Positions 1-10,735 are shown, counted from the first letter of the stretch. The stretch is 64,000 bases of DNA from Zygnema cylindricum (GCA_037447655.1 JBBHKE010001806.1:86035-150034), one strand, 5' to 3'. Numbers and translations: made by a program. The notes: generated from the sequence alone by a model not told the origin.

Positions 1-325
1 TAGTACACGTGGCAGGTTTCCAGTGGATCCCAAGGAAGAAAGGGACAAGCCATAACGTCGGATGTGAAAGGTACATCTTTTTATCTGGAGCCGTACTAAA
101 GTCGTACATATCTTATGCCAGCTACTGTACTTTCGACCTGTACAAATGATCTGATTGGTAGGCACCTCAGTACGTTTATTTTTGTTTATGATTTACGTGT
201 ATGATTGGCCGTACTTTTATCTGTACGGTCCGTACATATATCTCTATACGGATATATCGATTATCGGCTACCCGAAAAAAAACCCATATCGGTTATCGGC
301 AAATCCTTACCGATACACAACACTA
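1..325. mobile_element. hAT-like non-autonomous element, right part
   Basis: The segment ends with the inverted form of TAGTGTTGTGTATCGGTAA, the terminal sequence shared by five other copies in this window (8391, 11874, 12810, 24032, 30097). Subterminal TATCG/CGATAA motifs are dense, as in other copies. The left end lies outside the window. It interrupts a TA-type MITE that continues at 326. The following bases GTAATTAG look like the right-hand 8-bp target duplication, but the left partner is not in view. No transposase is encoded. Confidence 0.75.
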
Positions 326-926
326 GTAATTAGAGTAAATTACTGTAATTCGGTCCCTCGAAATTTCGACTCTCTCACATCAAATAGAGTAATCGATTCT
401 AATTTTTTCATTATTCTAATTTAGGTGAGGTTTAACTAGCTTAAAAAATTATAATATAGGTTATTTTTAAATAGTGTGGAGTACGGACGACGTCTTACCG
501 TGCAAAATTGTACTTTTATAAGTAAAAAGGTACAAATAATGATTTAATAGAATCACGCTCTCACGTGAAATCGCTTTAAACAAAAAAATCAATCACATCG
601 ACAAAAAGCCGTTCGCATAACTCTCGTCCGTCGACAGCATCGTCGTCGTCAGTGTGAACATTATCTGACATTCAATGCGACAAATATTATTAGCGTCATA
701 ATGACGTCAATACTATACCGGACTGACACATTTTGTACGTCTACGTAATTTAGTGTTCATAATTATCGCGCACATAATTATCGCCGACATAACCCAATAT
801 AGAATAACTAAATAAATTAGAGTAAACTTCATAGTTGAAAAAGCTCTATCACATAAATTAGCGTCAATTACTCTAATTGTTTTTTTTTGTTTTTTTACTC
901 TAATTTTTTCATTACTCTAATTACTA
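326..926. repeat. TA-flanked MITE remnant, split by the hAT copy
   Basis: The sequence matches the body of the TA-MITEs at 31807-32306 and 32787-33287 (shared stretches around 345-480 and the closing repeats of CTCTAATT at 880-925). The first bases of the element lie on the far side of the hAT insertion and outside the window. The final CGGTG terminus is not preserved. Non-coding. Confidence 0.6.
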
Positions 927-1139
927 GCTAAAACTTGGAAGTTAGCCATTTTTGGAAAATTATGGCAGAGGCAACAACCAAACGCTAGGAAGAAAAACGA
1001 GCAACGAGCAAGAAAAACGGTGATCGCCACATAGGTAGGCGTCGAGTGACGTCTTATTATATTTCACCTCAGCTGCATGGTGAATATTTTCTGCTGCAAA
1101 ATGCTACGACTTCTTGTTGTCACAATGTAACCTGATTGA

Positions 1140-1880
1140 TGTTTCTCATGGTTTTAACGGCGCCTTCTTGCTTTTTTGCTGCTTCTTCTTGGCTTTTGTT
1201 TCTTGGTTTCTTATTTGCTTCTGCTGTAATCGATTTATTTTTGCTGCAAGCTGCTCTCTGTACCCTTATTGCTGCAGTGTCTAGGTGATGTTAGGGCGGT
1301 GTCCGTTATACATATTGTAATCTGTTTCGCTGTCGGGATGTAAAGTCTAAGTTTTTTTTGTTACGCTTTGGAAAAAGTTATATGTAGGACAGCAAAACAG
1401 ATTACAATGTGTTTGTAACGGAATACAGCCCTAATTCCGTCGCTACATTTGCTGCTGCAATGTGCTGCTGCATTGTGGTGCTACTGGCAGCTTATTTCTT
1501 GCTGCGATTTCTGGCTCCAATCTGCTGCTCTGCTCGATGCCGCAATGTGCTATTGCAAATGTTGCTGCTTTATTCCTCCTTGATGCTGCAATGTCTTGAT
1601 GCTTGGCTACTCGTTTAATTCTGCGATATCTCTTACTGCTTCTTTTGGTTGCAAAGTGCTGCTCTTGCTGCAATGTGCTGTTAGAAATATTGTTGTTCTG
1701 TCCCTTCTTGCTGCTGCAATGGCTTGTTGCTTCTCTGTTAACGTACTACTGCAGTGTGCTGCTCTGCTGCAAGCTTCCAGCATTGTGTTGCTACAACATC
1801 TACCGAAATCTTGCTGCTCGCTGCAGCGATGTCTCCTTACTGTTATGCCTTCAAGCGGGGACTCTTTTGGAAAATACTTT
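1140..1880. repeat. TGCTGC-rich degenerate minisatellite
   Basis: Repeated TGCTGCAATG and GTGCTGC words with variable spacing recur through the region, most densely at 1450-1800. The open reading frames here exist only because the repeat avoids stops in several frames, so they are not proposed as genes. The composition resembles the GCTGC-rich arms of the foldback element at 40188-41694, but no alignable relationship was established. Confidence 0.5.
1289..1434. repeat. short hairpin element (inverted repeat)
   Basis: Two inverted arms, roughly 1290-1336 and 1388-1434, share ATTGTAATCTGTTT and AGGGC-type ends around a spacer of about 50 bp. The outermost bases form TTAGGGC...GCCCTAA. This looks like a small MITE or foldback hairpin. 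Only one copy was seen, so the family is unknown. Confidence 0.5.
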
Positions 1881-3432
1881 TGAGATTAAAGGTTGATTGA
1901 ATATTCTCCTTTTGCATTGCATCTTTATACTCGCAAAAAACTTTTCACTAAGTCTATGCAAACCTATCTGCTTGTTAACAATCGACTCTACACGAGTAGC
2001 TTTCCAGTGCCAGATGTTGAGTTCATTATGATAATCTTAGGATCTTTACTTGACACATGTATAACTTTTTTACTCGAATATTGACTAGTCCTCTACCCCT
2101 ATTACTATTTGTAAAGAGAACCAACAGTCATTAAATCTTTGTTTCAATGATCTTTTTCTTACATTAACCTAAACTTTTCGCCTCTTAGCTTATTTGAATA
2201 TATTCCTTCACCTATTAATTGCAAAATTTGTCAAAAATGTTTGACATGGATTCTGACAAGCAACTTAGGAAATCTATCAGCAAAACACTAGAGTTAAGAA
2301 TTGAAAGAGTTTTATTTCGAATTTGGACACACCTCCCACATGCAGAGGCAATGAAACAGATTGTCATTTTAAACAGATTTTTTTACAAAAAAAGTTTGTC
2401 CTACTGTAAACTTTTGTTCGCCTAAGAGGATCCAAGCATATGTGATAACAAGTGTGCGTATGTCACCCAAAAAACCTCACCTTCACACAAACCGTAGCCA
2501 CTTATAGGCGAATCGTTGTGACTAAATTTTTCTGTGGAAAACGTTTTTTTTTTTTTTTTTGGTTAAGTTACGCGTTCATCAAGTTAACTTGTCTTTTGAA
2601 AGTAAATTCGAGAAACTGTACATTTCCAGTCATAGTTAGAGTAAATAACACACTAACACGTCTCCTTGCCCTAAATTGCTATGATATATTATACTTTTGC
2701 ATCAACACCAATAAATCCTTATTGCTAATGACGATGGGCATAGTTTCAGCAGTGGCTCTGCACTATTGTATCGGCTCATTTTTGTCCCTAAATGTAAATG
2801 CTAGAGATGGGTATTTTTATTCTTGACATTGTTCACCAAGGTCAACTTTACAGCGCTCAAAATTTGTGAATACAATTTAATGAGATTTTCCCATATTGAA
2901 CTTGAGAAAGCCACATGAGATGTGGTTGGTTTGGGGCCACCAGGTGTAGTGTTTCCAATTGTTTTTGCTTTGTGAACTACGCTTTGTAGAGCCCAGACGC
3001 ACCATGCACAGGAAGTCGAAGTCTTAGCGATTTTTTTGCCTAGTCTTCTGGTATCGAAAAAAACATTAAAAAAATAAACACGTAAATAAATACATAAACA
3101 ACATTTACTATATTCACACTAGCACGCACATGGTCACAGGCGATCATTAAGCGTATTTGCCACTCAGCCACAATCACATCACCTGAAAGCATGGTTCACC
3201 ATTGGGAATAACACCACATTTTTGCTAATTTGGCACATTATTGGTGTGGAATGGTTTGCTAATGTTGTTAATCTTACCCGGCAATCGCTTCGATGTTAGA
3301 GTTAAAATCAAATTCCCAAAAATTAACAAATACTTAATTTGATTTACCATTTATGGATATCCTGTTTTAATCACACGTGTTAGTTCAATATATTGTCTGC
3401 TGTAAATGTTGTACTAATAAACATTTGGTTTA
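1881..3432. other. AT-rich stretch with no recognisable gene
   Basis: Both strands were read for conserved motifs, terminal repeats and splice-bounded exons. Only short unrelated reading frames and homopolymer runs (for example the T run near 2545) were seen. It lies downstream of the SDHB 3' end and may hold intergenic DNA or unrecognised repeats. Confidence 0.4.
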
Positions 3433-3738
3433 TTAGTGAAATTTAGAACAAAACGCAGTATCCTTAGTTAGTGTTTTGTTTTCCCAATAGCTTTTTAAAT
3501 ATTGGTCAAATTGCTTGACCTTGGAGCAAAGGAGATTCCAATCAAAACTCCTCGGGCCTTGAACAGAAATACGGATCATGTTAGTGATGGCGTTTAATTG
3601 GATTGCCATGTTTATAGAATGTTGTAATGATTTAATATCCAGTGCATTTTTTTCGTACAAAATGCACATTTGATTTTGGGCAACAATGTTCCGAGAAATC
3701 GTCTTTACGTTGCAAACATACTCGTTGTTTAGCTTCAA
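3433..3738 (-). CDS. small hypothetical open reading frame
   Basis: This is a 101-codon frame from ATG to stop, 3' of the SDHB gene and on the same strand. The translation has mixed, protein-like composition and is not low complexity. No motif, signal peptide or membrane segment is recognisable. It could be part of an SDHB 3' UTR, a relic of an unidentified element, or chance. It is listed because its composition differs from the surrounding low-complexity sequence. Confidence 0.15.
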   Translation of the reverse strand: MKLNNEYVCNVKTISRNIVAQNQMCILYEKNALDIKSLQHSINMAIQLNAITNMIRISVQGPRSFDWNLLCSKVKQFDQYLKSYWENKTLTKDTAFCSKFH

Positions 3739-4024
3739 ATGTCAGAAGATTTTACTCAAAAACAACATGACTGTCTTTAAAAAACTTTAAGATCATGATA
3801 CTTCACTTCGAAACAAAAAAAAAAAAAACACTCTTTAATCCTTAGCTGTTGTCACTCTTTAACTCAAAAAAAAAAGAGAACAACAATAATCCTTCATCTT
3901 TTCCACTCTGGTAAAAAAAAAAACAAAACAATCATACTCTACAACACTTGATCTTTCCACTTGACTTTCAAAGAAAAAAATAAATTCCCAAACAAAAAAA
4001 AAAAAACAAACCTACGAAAAACCA

Positions 4025-4244
4025 CTACGACCCTTTGACATTTCCACTCGGATTCAAAGACTTTGCTTGGTCGGGTTTTGCCGTAAACTGTTTCGCTAAC
4101 AACATTCGGCGAATTTGAGCGATCGACTTTCCGGGATTCAAATGTTTGGGACAGGTTCGGGCGCAATTCATAATAGTGTGGCATCGACCCAGTTTGTACT
4201 CTCCCGCCACTGAATCCAATCTCTCGTTAGTAAACTCGTCTCGA
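4025..4244 (-). CDS. SDHB: SDHB terminal exon with [3Fe-4S] motif
   Basis: The acceptor TTTTTTGCAG is followed by the second base of the shared Ser codon, giving [13 protein letters not shown], then [21 protein letters not shown]. The tail after IAQIRRML extends about 24 residues to the stop, within normal variation for the family's C-terminus. Confidence 0.92.
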
Positions 4245-5108
4245 CTGCAAAAAACACAAAAAAACAAAAAAACAAAAAAACAAAAAAAAAACTGAAAAAG
4301 AGCCATTAAGAATAAAAAAAATATTCATTTAACGTAGCCGGACTCAAAAAATTCCCAGAACCCCACCAACAACTCGGCCGAAAAAAAAATAAAAAAATCC
4401 CCGAAATGACAAACCCATCTCCCCTCTCCCTCCCTCTCCCTGCCTCCCTACCTGTCCATAATCCATCGACTGGCGTTAATTAGTGTGGCGGGTCCCAGGA
4501 ACTTCTCCGGGTTCCACCAGTAGCTCGGGCAGGCGGTGGAGCAGCAGGCGCAGAGGATGCATTCATAACGGCCGTCAAGTTTCAAACGGTCGGATTTGGA
4601 CTGGAGGTGCTCGCGGCCGTCAGGGGGAGGGGAGCGGGTCTTAAGCCAGGGCTCGATGGACCTGGTGGGGGGAGGGGAGGGAGGGAGGGGGAGGGAGGGA
4701 GGGGGGGGGGAGGGATGGAGGGAGGAGATAGTAACGGTTAGGTAGAGGTTGGGAGGTTGAGAGGTTGTGGTGGTGGTTGGAGTGGTGGGAGAGAGCAGTG
4801 AGAGAGGTGGAGAGAGTGAGAGAGAGGGGTAGAGAGAGAGACAGAGAGAGAGAGAGATCAGGAGAGGAGGAGAGAAAGAGAGAAGAAAGCGTGAGAACAG
4901 AGTGCGGGAGAGAGACACACAGAGAAACCAGAGAGAAAAGAGAGTTAGGGAGAGAGAGAGGGAGAAAAACAGCGAGAGAGTGAAAGAGACAGAGAAAGAG
5001 AGGAGAAGGAGAGAGAGAGAGAGAGAAGGCGGCAGAGCGGGAGTGGGAAAACCAGAGCAAGAGAGACCAAGAACAAAAACAAGAGAGAGAGAGGCAGAGA
5101 GAGAGAGG

Positions 5109-5142
<34 letters not shown>

Positions 5143-6875
5143 CAGAGAGAGAGAGACAGAGAGAGGGCCCCTCTCCCCACCTATACTGCTTGTAGAAGTT
5201 GCTCATATCCACCACCAGATCCCTCACCACGAACATGTGCGGCAGCGGCGTGATCCGTACAGTCCCTTGTCCGTACTGTTTTGTCTGTACCGGCGTGAGA
5301 CACGCCAGCACGTTCTGTCCTTGTACGTTCATGCTGCAGGAGCCGCAGATGCCCCTCGCGGCAGGAGCGGCGGTAGGAGAGGGAGGGGTCGAGGGAGGAC
5401 TTGATGGTGCCCAGGACGTCGAGGACCTGGGGGGGTAGGGAGAGGGAGGGAGGGAGAGGGAGGGGGGGAGGGAGAGGGGGAAGGAGGGAGGGAGAGAGAG
5501 GGAGGGAGAGGGAGAGAGAGGGAGGGGGGGGAGGGAGGGGGGGAGGGGAGAGGGGGAAGGAGGGAGGGAGGGAGGGGAGTGGGGAGGGGAAAGGGGGGGG
5601 AATGGGGAGGGAGAAGTTAGGAGATAGGGAGTTGAGGTGGATGTTGGTATGGAGGGAGGAGAGGGAGGAGAGGGAGGCGGTGAAGGAAGAGTTAGTGGTG
5701 CTAGGAACGCCCATGGGGAGAGAGGAAGAGAGGGAGAGAGGAAGAGAGGGAGCGGGGGAAAGAAGGACAGATTGATACATGGAAAGAGTGGGGAAGAGGG
5801 AGAGGGCGAGGGAGGGCATGAGATGTCGATCGAGGACCATTGAGGGTGAGGGAGATCGAGGGAGGGAGAGAGAGGGAGATAACAAGGGTGGAGAAGAGAG
5901 ACGGGGGAGCGGGGAAGGAAGACGAGGGAGAGGGAGAGAGAGAGAGATCGATAGACGGAGAGAGAGGGAGAAAGAGGCATGAGCGACAGGGGAGTCAGGA
6001 GAGGAACAGGCTTTTGGGGAGAGGGAGGAAAAGGGAGAGGGAAAGAGGGAGGGAAAGATGGAGGGAAAGAGAGAGGGAAAGAGGGAGGGAAAGAGAGGGA
6101 AAGAGGGAGGGAAAAAGGAGGGAAAGAGGGTGGGAAAGAGGGTGGGAAAGAGGGAGGGAAAGAGGGAGGGAAAGAGGGAGGGAAAGAGGGAGGGAAAGAG
6201 GGAGGGAAAGAGGGAGGGAAAGAGAGAAGGAAAGAGGGAGGGAAAGAGAGAGGGAAAGAGGGAGGAAAGAGGGTGGGAAAGAGGGTGGGAAAGAGGGAGG
6301 GAAAGAGGGAGGGAAAGAGGGAGGGAAAGAGGGAGGGAAAGAGGGAGGGAAAGAGAGAAGGAAAGAGGGAGGGAAAGAGAGAGGGAAAAAGGGAGGGAAA
6401 GAGGGTGGGAAAGAGGGTGGGAAAGAGGGAGGGAAAGAGGGAGGGAAAGAGGGAGGGAAAGAGGGAGGGAAAGAGGGAGGGAAAGAGAGAAGGAAAGAGG
6501 GAGGGAAAGAGAGAGGGAAAGAGGGAGGGAAAGAGGGGGGGGAAAGAGGGAAAGAGAGGGAAAGAGAGAGGGAAAGAGAGAGGGAAAGAGGCAAGGAGGG
6601 AAGAGGGTAAGGAGGGATAGAATGTAAATCTAATTACCCACCATTGGTCCACATTTAGAAACATCCACATCATATTTTTGTAGTTTTGGCGGTTTCCCAT
6701 TTTCCGAATTCCATCTGTAAATCTCAAAACTCATCACATTTTTGGGCTTCTCAGAAAATTTTCCTCCGCTGCCCGAACTTTCTTTTTGGCTGCCCGAACT
6801 TTGTACTTTTTGGGCGGCGGCTTGTGGGGCAGTTTGTACGGAAGTGTCCAGTTTTTGGGGGGTACGGAATTTCCA
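4025..6875 (-). CDS. SDHB: succinate dehydrogenase iron-sulfur subunit, mitochondrial (frameshifted, 5' end missing)
   Basis: This is the electron-transfer subunit of respiratory complex II, which passes electrons from the flavoprotein to ubiquinone at the inner mitochondrial membrane. Four exons are readable on the minus strand: 6875-6642, 5426-5181, 4661-4452 and 4244-4025. Introns have GT..AG ends and phases that join cleanly ([27 protein letters not shown]). Visible motifs are EIYRWN in exon 1; SCREG then ICGSC of the [2Fe-2S] domain and NFYKQY in exon 2; [12 protein letters not shown] of the [4Fe-4S] site in exon 3; and [12 protein letters not shown] of the [3Fe-4S] site in exon 4. The C-terminus follows the plant-type family and ends at the stop at 4025. 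An extra base in the CCCC run at 5352-5355 shifts the frame between SCREG and ICGSC. The first exon with the start Met and most of the transit peptide was not found. Upstream of 6875 a pyrimidine tract plus TAG looks like a splice acceptor. Confidence 0.93.
4452..4661 (-). CDS. SDHB: SDHB exon with [4Fe-4S] motif
   Basis: The exon is 210 bp, opening with the conserved SIEPWLK and ending in SRWIMD. It carries the cluster ligands [12 protein letters not shown] followed by [13 protein letters not shown]. Acceptor CACCAG and donor GTAGGG are clear. No lesion is seen. Confidence 0.93.
4662..5180. repeat. SDHB intron: GA/CT microsatellite
   Basis: Nearly pure GAGA/GGGA purine tracts on the plus strand (CT on the coding strand) fill the intron between the [2Fe-2S] and [4Fe-4S] exons. 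Long open frames through it arise only because CT repeats lack stop codons. Confidence 0.85.
5181..5426 (-). CDS. SDHB: SDHB exon with [2Fe-2S] motif and one-base frameshift
   Basis: It starts in frame [16 protein letters not shown]...SCREG and then must shift frame to read ICGSCSMNV...LACL...[17 protein letters not shown]. The break falls in a homopolymer (5352-5355) where the family has GAG GGC ATC. Either the genome copy is inactivated or one base was added in sequencing or assembly. All ligand cysteines are otherwise intact across the two frames. Confidence 0.9.
   Translation of the reverse strand, partial: VLDVLGTIKSSLDPSLSYRRSCREGHLRLLQHERTRTERAGVSHAGTDKTVRTRDCTDHAAAAHVRGEGSGGGYEQLLQAV
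5427..6641. repeat. SDHB intron: homopurine tandem array with higher-order period
   Basis: Up to about 6000 the tract is irregular GGGA/GAGA. From about 6040 to 6600 it becomes an array of a 12-bp unit, GGGAAAGAGGGA, with variants. The variant block containing AGAGAGAAGGAAAG recurs near 6221, 6350 and 6483, giving a higher-order period of roughly 130 bp. Strand asymmetry is extreme: purine on plus, pyrimidine on the coding strand. Long frames here are not proteins. Confidence 0.85.
6642..6875 (-). CDS. SDHB: SDHB exon (first one recognised)
   Basis: The frame is open from a likely acceptor (TTTTCCGTAG) to a GTGGGT donor. Its first ~50 codons are Ala/Gln/Ser/Lys-rich and low in acidic residues, consistent with the variable mature N-terminus or linker. 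It then reads into the conserved block FEIYRWN and [10 protein letters not shown] that opens the ferredoxin-like domain. The next exon continues in phase 0 with VLDVL. No in-frame Met suits a start before an upstream TAG, so at least one more 5' exon is required. Confidence 0.85.
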
Positions 6876-7260
6876 CTACGGAAAAGGGAAGGTTTTGGGA
6901 AAAGAGGGGAGGGAAGGAGAGAGTTGACCGAGTTGACTTTTTTTGTTTTGAGGGATTGGGAGAGGAGGGAGGAGAGGGAGGAGAGGGAGGGAGAGGGAGA
7001 GGGAAACATCTTTTCAGCTTTGTGGGTGGGGGAGGGAGGAGGGGAAGAGAGAGAGGTGGGGGGAAGGAGAGGAGGTTGAGGAGGAGAGAGAGAGGAGGGT
7101 GAGGGAAGGGAGGAAGGGAGAAGGGAAGGGAGGGAGGGAGGGAGGGAGGGAAGGAGGGAGGGAGGGAGGGAGGAAGGGAAGGAGTGAGGGAGGGAGGGAG
7201 TGGAGAGGGAGAGGATGCGAAAGGGAAAGGGTGAAGAAGGAAGGAATTATAAAAGGGACG
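6876..7260. repeat. purine-rich tract upstream of the first readable SDHB exon
   Basis: The same GGGA/GAGA composition continues, so this is probably another SDHB intron with the missing N-terminal exon further upstream. No exon with a start Met and transit-peptide character was convincingly found. Confidence 0.55.
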
Positions 7261-8040
7261 AAAAGAAATAAGTTTTTCTTTCCTTCTTTCTTTACTGAAA
7301 AAGAAAGTTAAAAAAAAATAGATTAAGCGGAAATAAATTCAGAAATCACAAAATTTGGCACAAGTTATTCAAATTTTATAATTTTTTTGAACTTTTAATG
7401 AGACTAGTTTTCCGAAATATCCATAATTTTTTTACAATTTTTTCCTAGATTTTTTTTTTTCTTACCTCAACTTCACTTTTTTTGCTACTTTTTTTCCTGG
7501 TTATATCTTCAATTTTTTACCCAAAATTGACTTAATTTGACCAAACAAAAAAAAATAAAAAAAATCCAATGTGATTGGAAAAAAAAAATAAAAAAAAAAA
7601 AATGAAAAGGAAAGAAAAACAAGGCGGCGAATGCAAAAGATATTTACTTAAAACAAAAATAATTTAGTTTTTTTTTTTTTTTTAATTTCCTGAGAGTCAA
7701 GTTTTGATGACGTTTTTTTTTTTCCCCCGTCATTTTTTTTTTTTTTTAATGGATGCCACGTCATCATTATTCTGGCGCCTTCCAAGAATTGTGGAAGGCG
7801 AAAGCGGAACTGTTGGCACTGTCACGTCACACAAAAAGACAAAAACGAAAATTCCCTTCGTTCGACACGTCGATGGTTTAAATTTTAAAGCTCGGCATGC
7901 TGCCGTACGGTATTGCTTATTTTTTAATTTTTTGCCACGTCAGCTGCTGGCAAATTTCCATGACAGAATCTGAAAGCTGACACGTCATAGCTATTTTGCT
8001 GACGGTTTGACTTTTTAGTTTTAAAATTGGCGTGCTACCG
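7261..8040. other. A/T homopolymer-rich stretch, no gene seen
   Basis: Long A and T runs alternate with short mixed segments. The part from about 7900 contains GCCACGTCAGCTGCTG, which also opens the dispersed repeat at 8295. No coding signal, terminal repeat or RNA gene was identified. Confidence 0.4.
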
Positions 8041-8042
8041 TA

Positions 8043-8259
8043 CACCGTGAATATCTATTAGTGTGGATGTCTTTTTCGCCACTTAAAACATCTTTTCTCC
8101 GTACACACTTGTCCGATTTTTAATGTGAGACCGCCAACCGGAAGCTCGGAATCTTACCTTTTAATTGAAACCGTCAGATCTAAAATCCGACCAGCGTGTA
8201 CGGAAAAAAGATGTTTTAAGTGGCGGGAAAGTTATTAACACTAATAGCGATACACTGTG
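8043..8259. repeat. TA-flanked MITE with long terminal inverted repeats
   Basis: This 217-bp element is flanked by TA on both sides. Its arms of about 80 bp are inverted copies (CCACTTAAAACATCTTTT on the left; its complement near 8210-8225 on the right). Termini CACCGTG/CACTGTG resemble the wider CACCGC family. It is related to the elements at 8892-9885 and 30630-30846. Confidence 0.75.
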
Positions 8260-8390
8260 TACCGTACAGTAATTAAAAGTTTCAAAACCTTTTGCCACGT
8301 CAGCTGCTGACAATGTTTGTTTGGGATTTTTGGTGTGATTGCATTTTGTAGTGAAACTGCAATCAAAAATTTATCGATAGGGTCTTTTCG

Positions 8391-8830
8391 TAGTGTTGTG
8401 TATCGGAAAGAAATTTATCGCGATGACATCGATACTTATAGTTATCGGTTATCGAGCGGTGATGGCTTCCAATATATCGCTCCGAGACCAACAAAATCCT
8501 TATTGGCGATAAGTGGAAAAAATACAATACTCTACATAATAGTACTTTATAATACACTCTATTATATTTTTCACTGTATATAGCGTGGCATGGCACGTGC
8601 AACAATATTATCCGTACACTGTGTAACGGAATAATACGGTCCAATACGACGAAAAAAAAACGTACAAATGTACGATAATAAACGTACAATTTTTGCCAAT
8701 AGTTATCGGTGGCGGAGTTATCGCTATGAAAAACCAATATTATCGGTTATTTATTGGCGATAACACTCAGTTTCAATAAATCGCTCCGAAATATCTTTTA
8801 TCGGCAAAACACTACCGATACACAACACTA
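8391..8830. mobile_element. hAT-like non-autonomous element
   Basis: The 440-bp element has TAGTGTTGTGTATCGG at the left and its inverse at the right. Subterminal TATCG words are dense. Flanking octamers (TCTTTTCG / GTCCTTTG) are only similar, so the target duplication has decayed. The same site is occupied in copy B at 30097-30568, so the insertion predates duplication of the larger repeat. Confidence 0.75.
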
Positions 8831-8934
8831 GTCCTTTGAAATCCCGTAACATATTGTGAACCGATTTGGTATCGAGGCTCTGGAAAAGCTACACCGTGTA
8901 TCGATACTAGCGTTAACAGTTTTTTCGCCACTTA

Positions 8935-9708
8935 GGGTGCAGTTACATCAGACGAAAAGTGAGGTATATCACAGAATTTTGTACCTAGCCGTACAATGCC
9001 GTACTATTTCATCGTGAGTTTTTGGAAAAGAACATTACAAAAAATAAGATTACGATTCTCCAAGGATCCAGGAGAAAGCATCGACCGTCCGATTGTGTTT
9101 TGGTCTTCATCCGCGAAGCAATCCTTTCATCCGCCTCTGTATTGGTGAACCCACCTCCGCGAGGTGGGTTCACCAATACAAAACCTGTAAAATTGCTACA
9201 TGTGGACTATAAACACGCGCGACGAAGAAAATTAAAATTTTCACACGTCCCCGATGTCACGTTCCGTCGGACAAGGTGACCGTAAAATCTTTGCCGAAAA
9301 GAAGTACGGATTTTGCCTTCCAAAAGACATACGGTTTTTTGTCCTCTTTCTAGCTCCATGGTTCCGCGCGCTATTTTTTGTCGTTTTTGTTTTGCATTCA
9401 ATGTAAAGGGAAATAGAGGACTGATGGAGGTCAACAGAGTGAAGGGGATTTTGAGGTACATTGATACGGTACCTTTGTGAAGTACACGATCGTAATACGA
9501 AAGTACGGATTTTCAAACGAACATGGTCCGTTTTCAAATCTTTGATGATTTTAGAGATTTGATTGTCAGCTTACGTGGAACCACTCAAATCGAAAACACG
9601 TATATGAAAACTTGTTTACAAACTCTTTGCGATGTAACCGAGGCCTTCTGTAATGCAGAAATTTTGCTGTCCGTATTATTATAGAGACCTCCTGATGTTT
9701 TTCTCCAC
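8935..9708. mobile_element. PIF/Harbinger-like non-autonomous element
   Basis: The insertion is flanked by TTA on both sides. Its left end, GGGTGCAGTTACATCAG, matches the family ends at 13624, 31634, 45389, 46112 and 21613. The orthologous site in copy B (near 30664) is empty and reads CACTTAATATAA, directly showing an insertion with a 3-bp duplication. No transposase is recognisable. It contains a perfect palindrome at 9138-9180. Confidence 0.75.
9138..9180. repeat. perfect 20-bp-arm palindrome
   Basis: The left arm 9138-9157 (beginning TGTATTGGTGAAC) and right arm 9161-9180 are exact reverse complements separated by CGC. It sits inside the Harbinger-like element. Confidence 0.9.
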
Positions 9709-10136
9709 TTAATATAACTTTTCTCCATGCACAATTGTTCGATTAATACATGGGGACCTCCAATCGGAAGGTGAGAATCTTAACGTTCAATTGCAACCAT
9801 CAGATCCATAATATAGCCGCCGTGTACGTAAAAAATATGTTTTTAGTGGCAAAAAAAACATAAACAGTAATAGCAATTAGCGGTGTACTAATATGCGATA
9901 TGAGTTATGGAACGAATGCGATACACGCTAATGTACAACTTAAAAAGGTTACGAATGTACATTCTTAGCCGTTTAGTTTCATGTGGATGGCTCCGACATA
10001 TACAAGGGTTTGGTCCTTCACCTGTGTGGCCGGACTTTCAGTGAAATTTGCAATTATCAGGTTCTTTGTTTTATTCCACGATCCCAAGCATACAAAGTAC
10101 AATAATATTGGATAGAACGGACTCTACACCGCGAAT

Positions 10137-10735
10137 CGTTATTAGCGTTGAGAAATTATTAGCGTTGAGAAATTATTAGTGTTAAAAATTATTTAGGGTT
10201 ATTAACACTAATTACGATTTCTACTTTTTTGAAAAAAAGTTTAATTCTAATTGATCTATAATTCTAATTTTGGTACGACGGATTCGATATTAGGATCTTC
10301 ACAGTAAAATAGGTAAAAGTACAAATTTAATAAATCGTACACTCTTGCTTCCTTTGACTCTAATTATTTCAAAAATCTAATTTGGGTGTTCGCGAGAATA
10401 GTAATTATGCGACACATATTTTTACACTAAAATAGGTACGATCTCATTCTGTCTTTTATTTTGATCGCAGTTTTACATGCGATCGCGATTATTTTAATCC
10501 ATTTTTTATACTTTTATACTTAATAAAGTACCATTTTGTTTGGACGGACATGTCTGTTTACCACACTATTCAATAATATCATAAATTAGAGTTATGAACG
10601 CTAATTCTCTAGAACCGTAATTATCGTAAAGGAACAAGTTTTCCTTTTCAATTTAGTAATATTAATTCGATTTCGGGTTTTGGAATCAAAATTTGGGGGT
10701 GCCGATATATTGTTCATGACGCTAATAATGATTCG
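10137..10735. repeat. TA-MITE, right terminus decayed
   Basis: It begins TA then CACCGCGAATCGTTATTAGCG. Its body matches 21617-22090 over most of its length (for example ACTCTTGCTTCCTTTGACTC in both). The closing CGGTG is missing. Non-coding. Confidence 0.7.

Larger units (their letters stand above)
8892..9885. repeat. TA-MITE interrupted by a Harbinger-like element
   Basis: Termini CACCGTGTATCG and (inverted) CACCGCTAATTG are flanked by TA. The body corresponds to 30630-30846 (217 bp, uninterrupted). The extra length is the nested element 8935-9708. Confidence 0.7.
8262..10136. repeat. dispersed repeat, copy A (mate at 29977-31806)
   Basis: The core begins TAATTAAAAGTTTCAAAACC and ends near GGATAGAACGGACTC. 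It matches 29977-31806 at roughly 90% by eye once nested insertions are removed. Nested in this copy are a hAT element (8391-8830), a TA-MITE (8892-9885) and a Harbinger-like element (8935-9708). Copy B lacks the Harbinger-like insert at this position and has one elsewhere. No coding capacity was recognised in the core. Confidence 0.7.

Noticed and set aside
1409-1896. Leu/Cys-rich frames with membrane-like composition
   Set aside because: They arise from the TGCTGCAATG minisatellite; overlapping frames of similar length occur on both strands.
4448-6727. Very long Ser/Leu/Phe/Pro-rich open frame on the minus strand and Arg/Glu/Gly-rich frames on the plus strand
   Set aside because: These are translations of stop-free CT/GA microsatellites in SDHB introns. 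Only the short stretches with Fe-S motifs are real exons.
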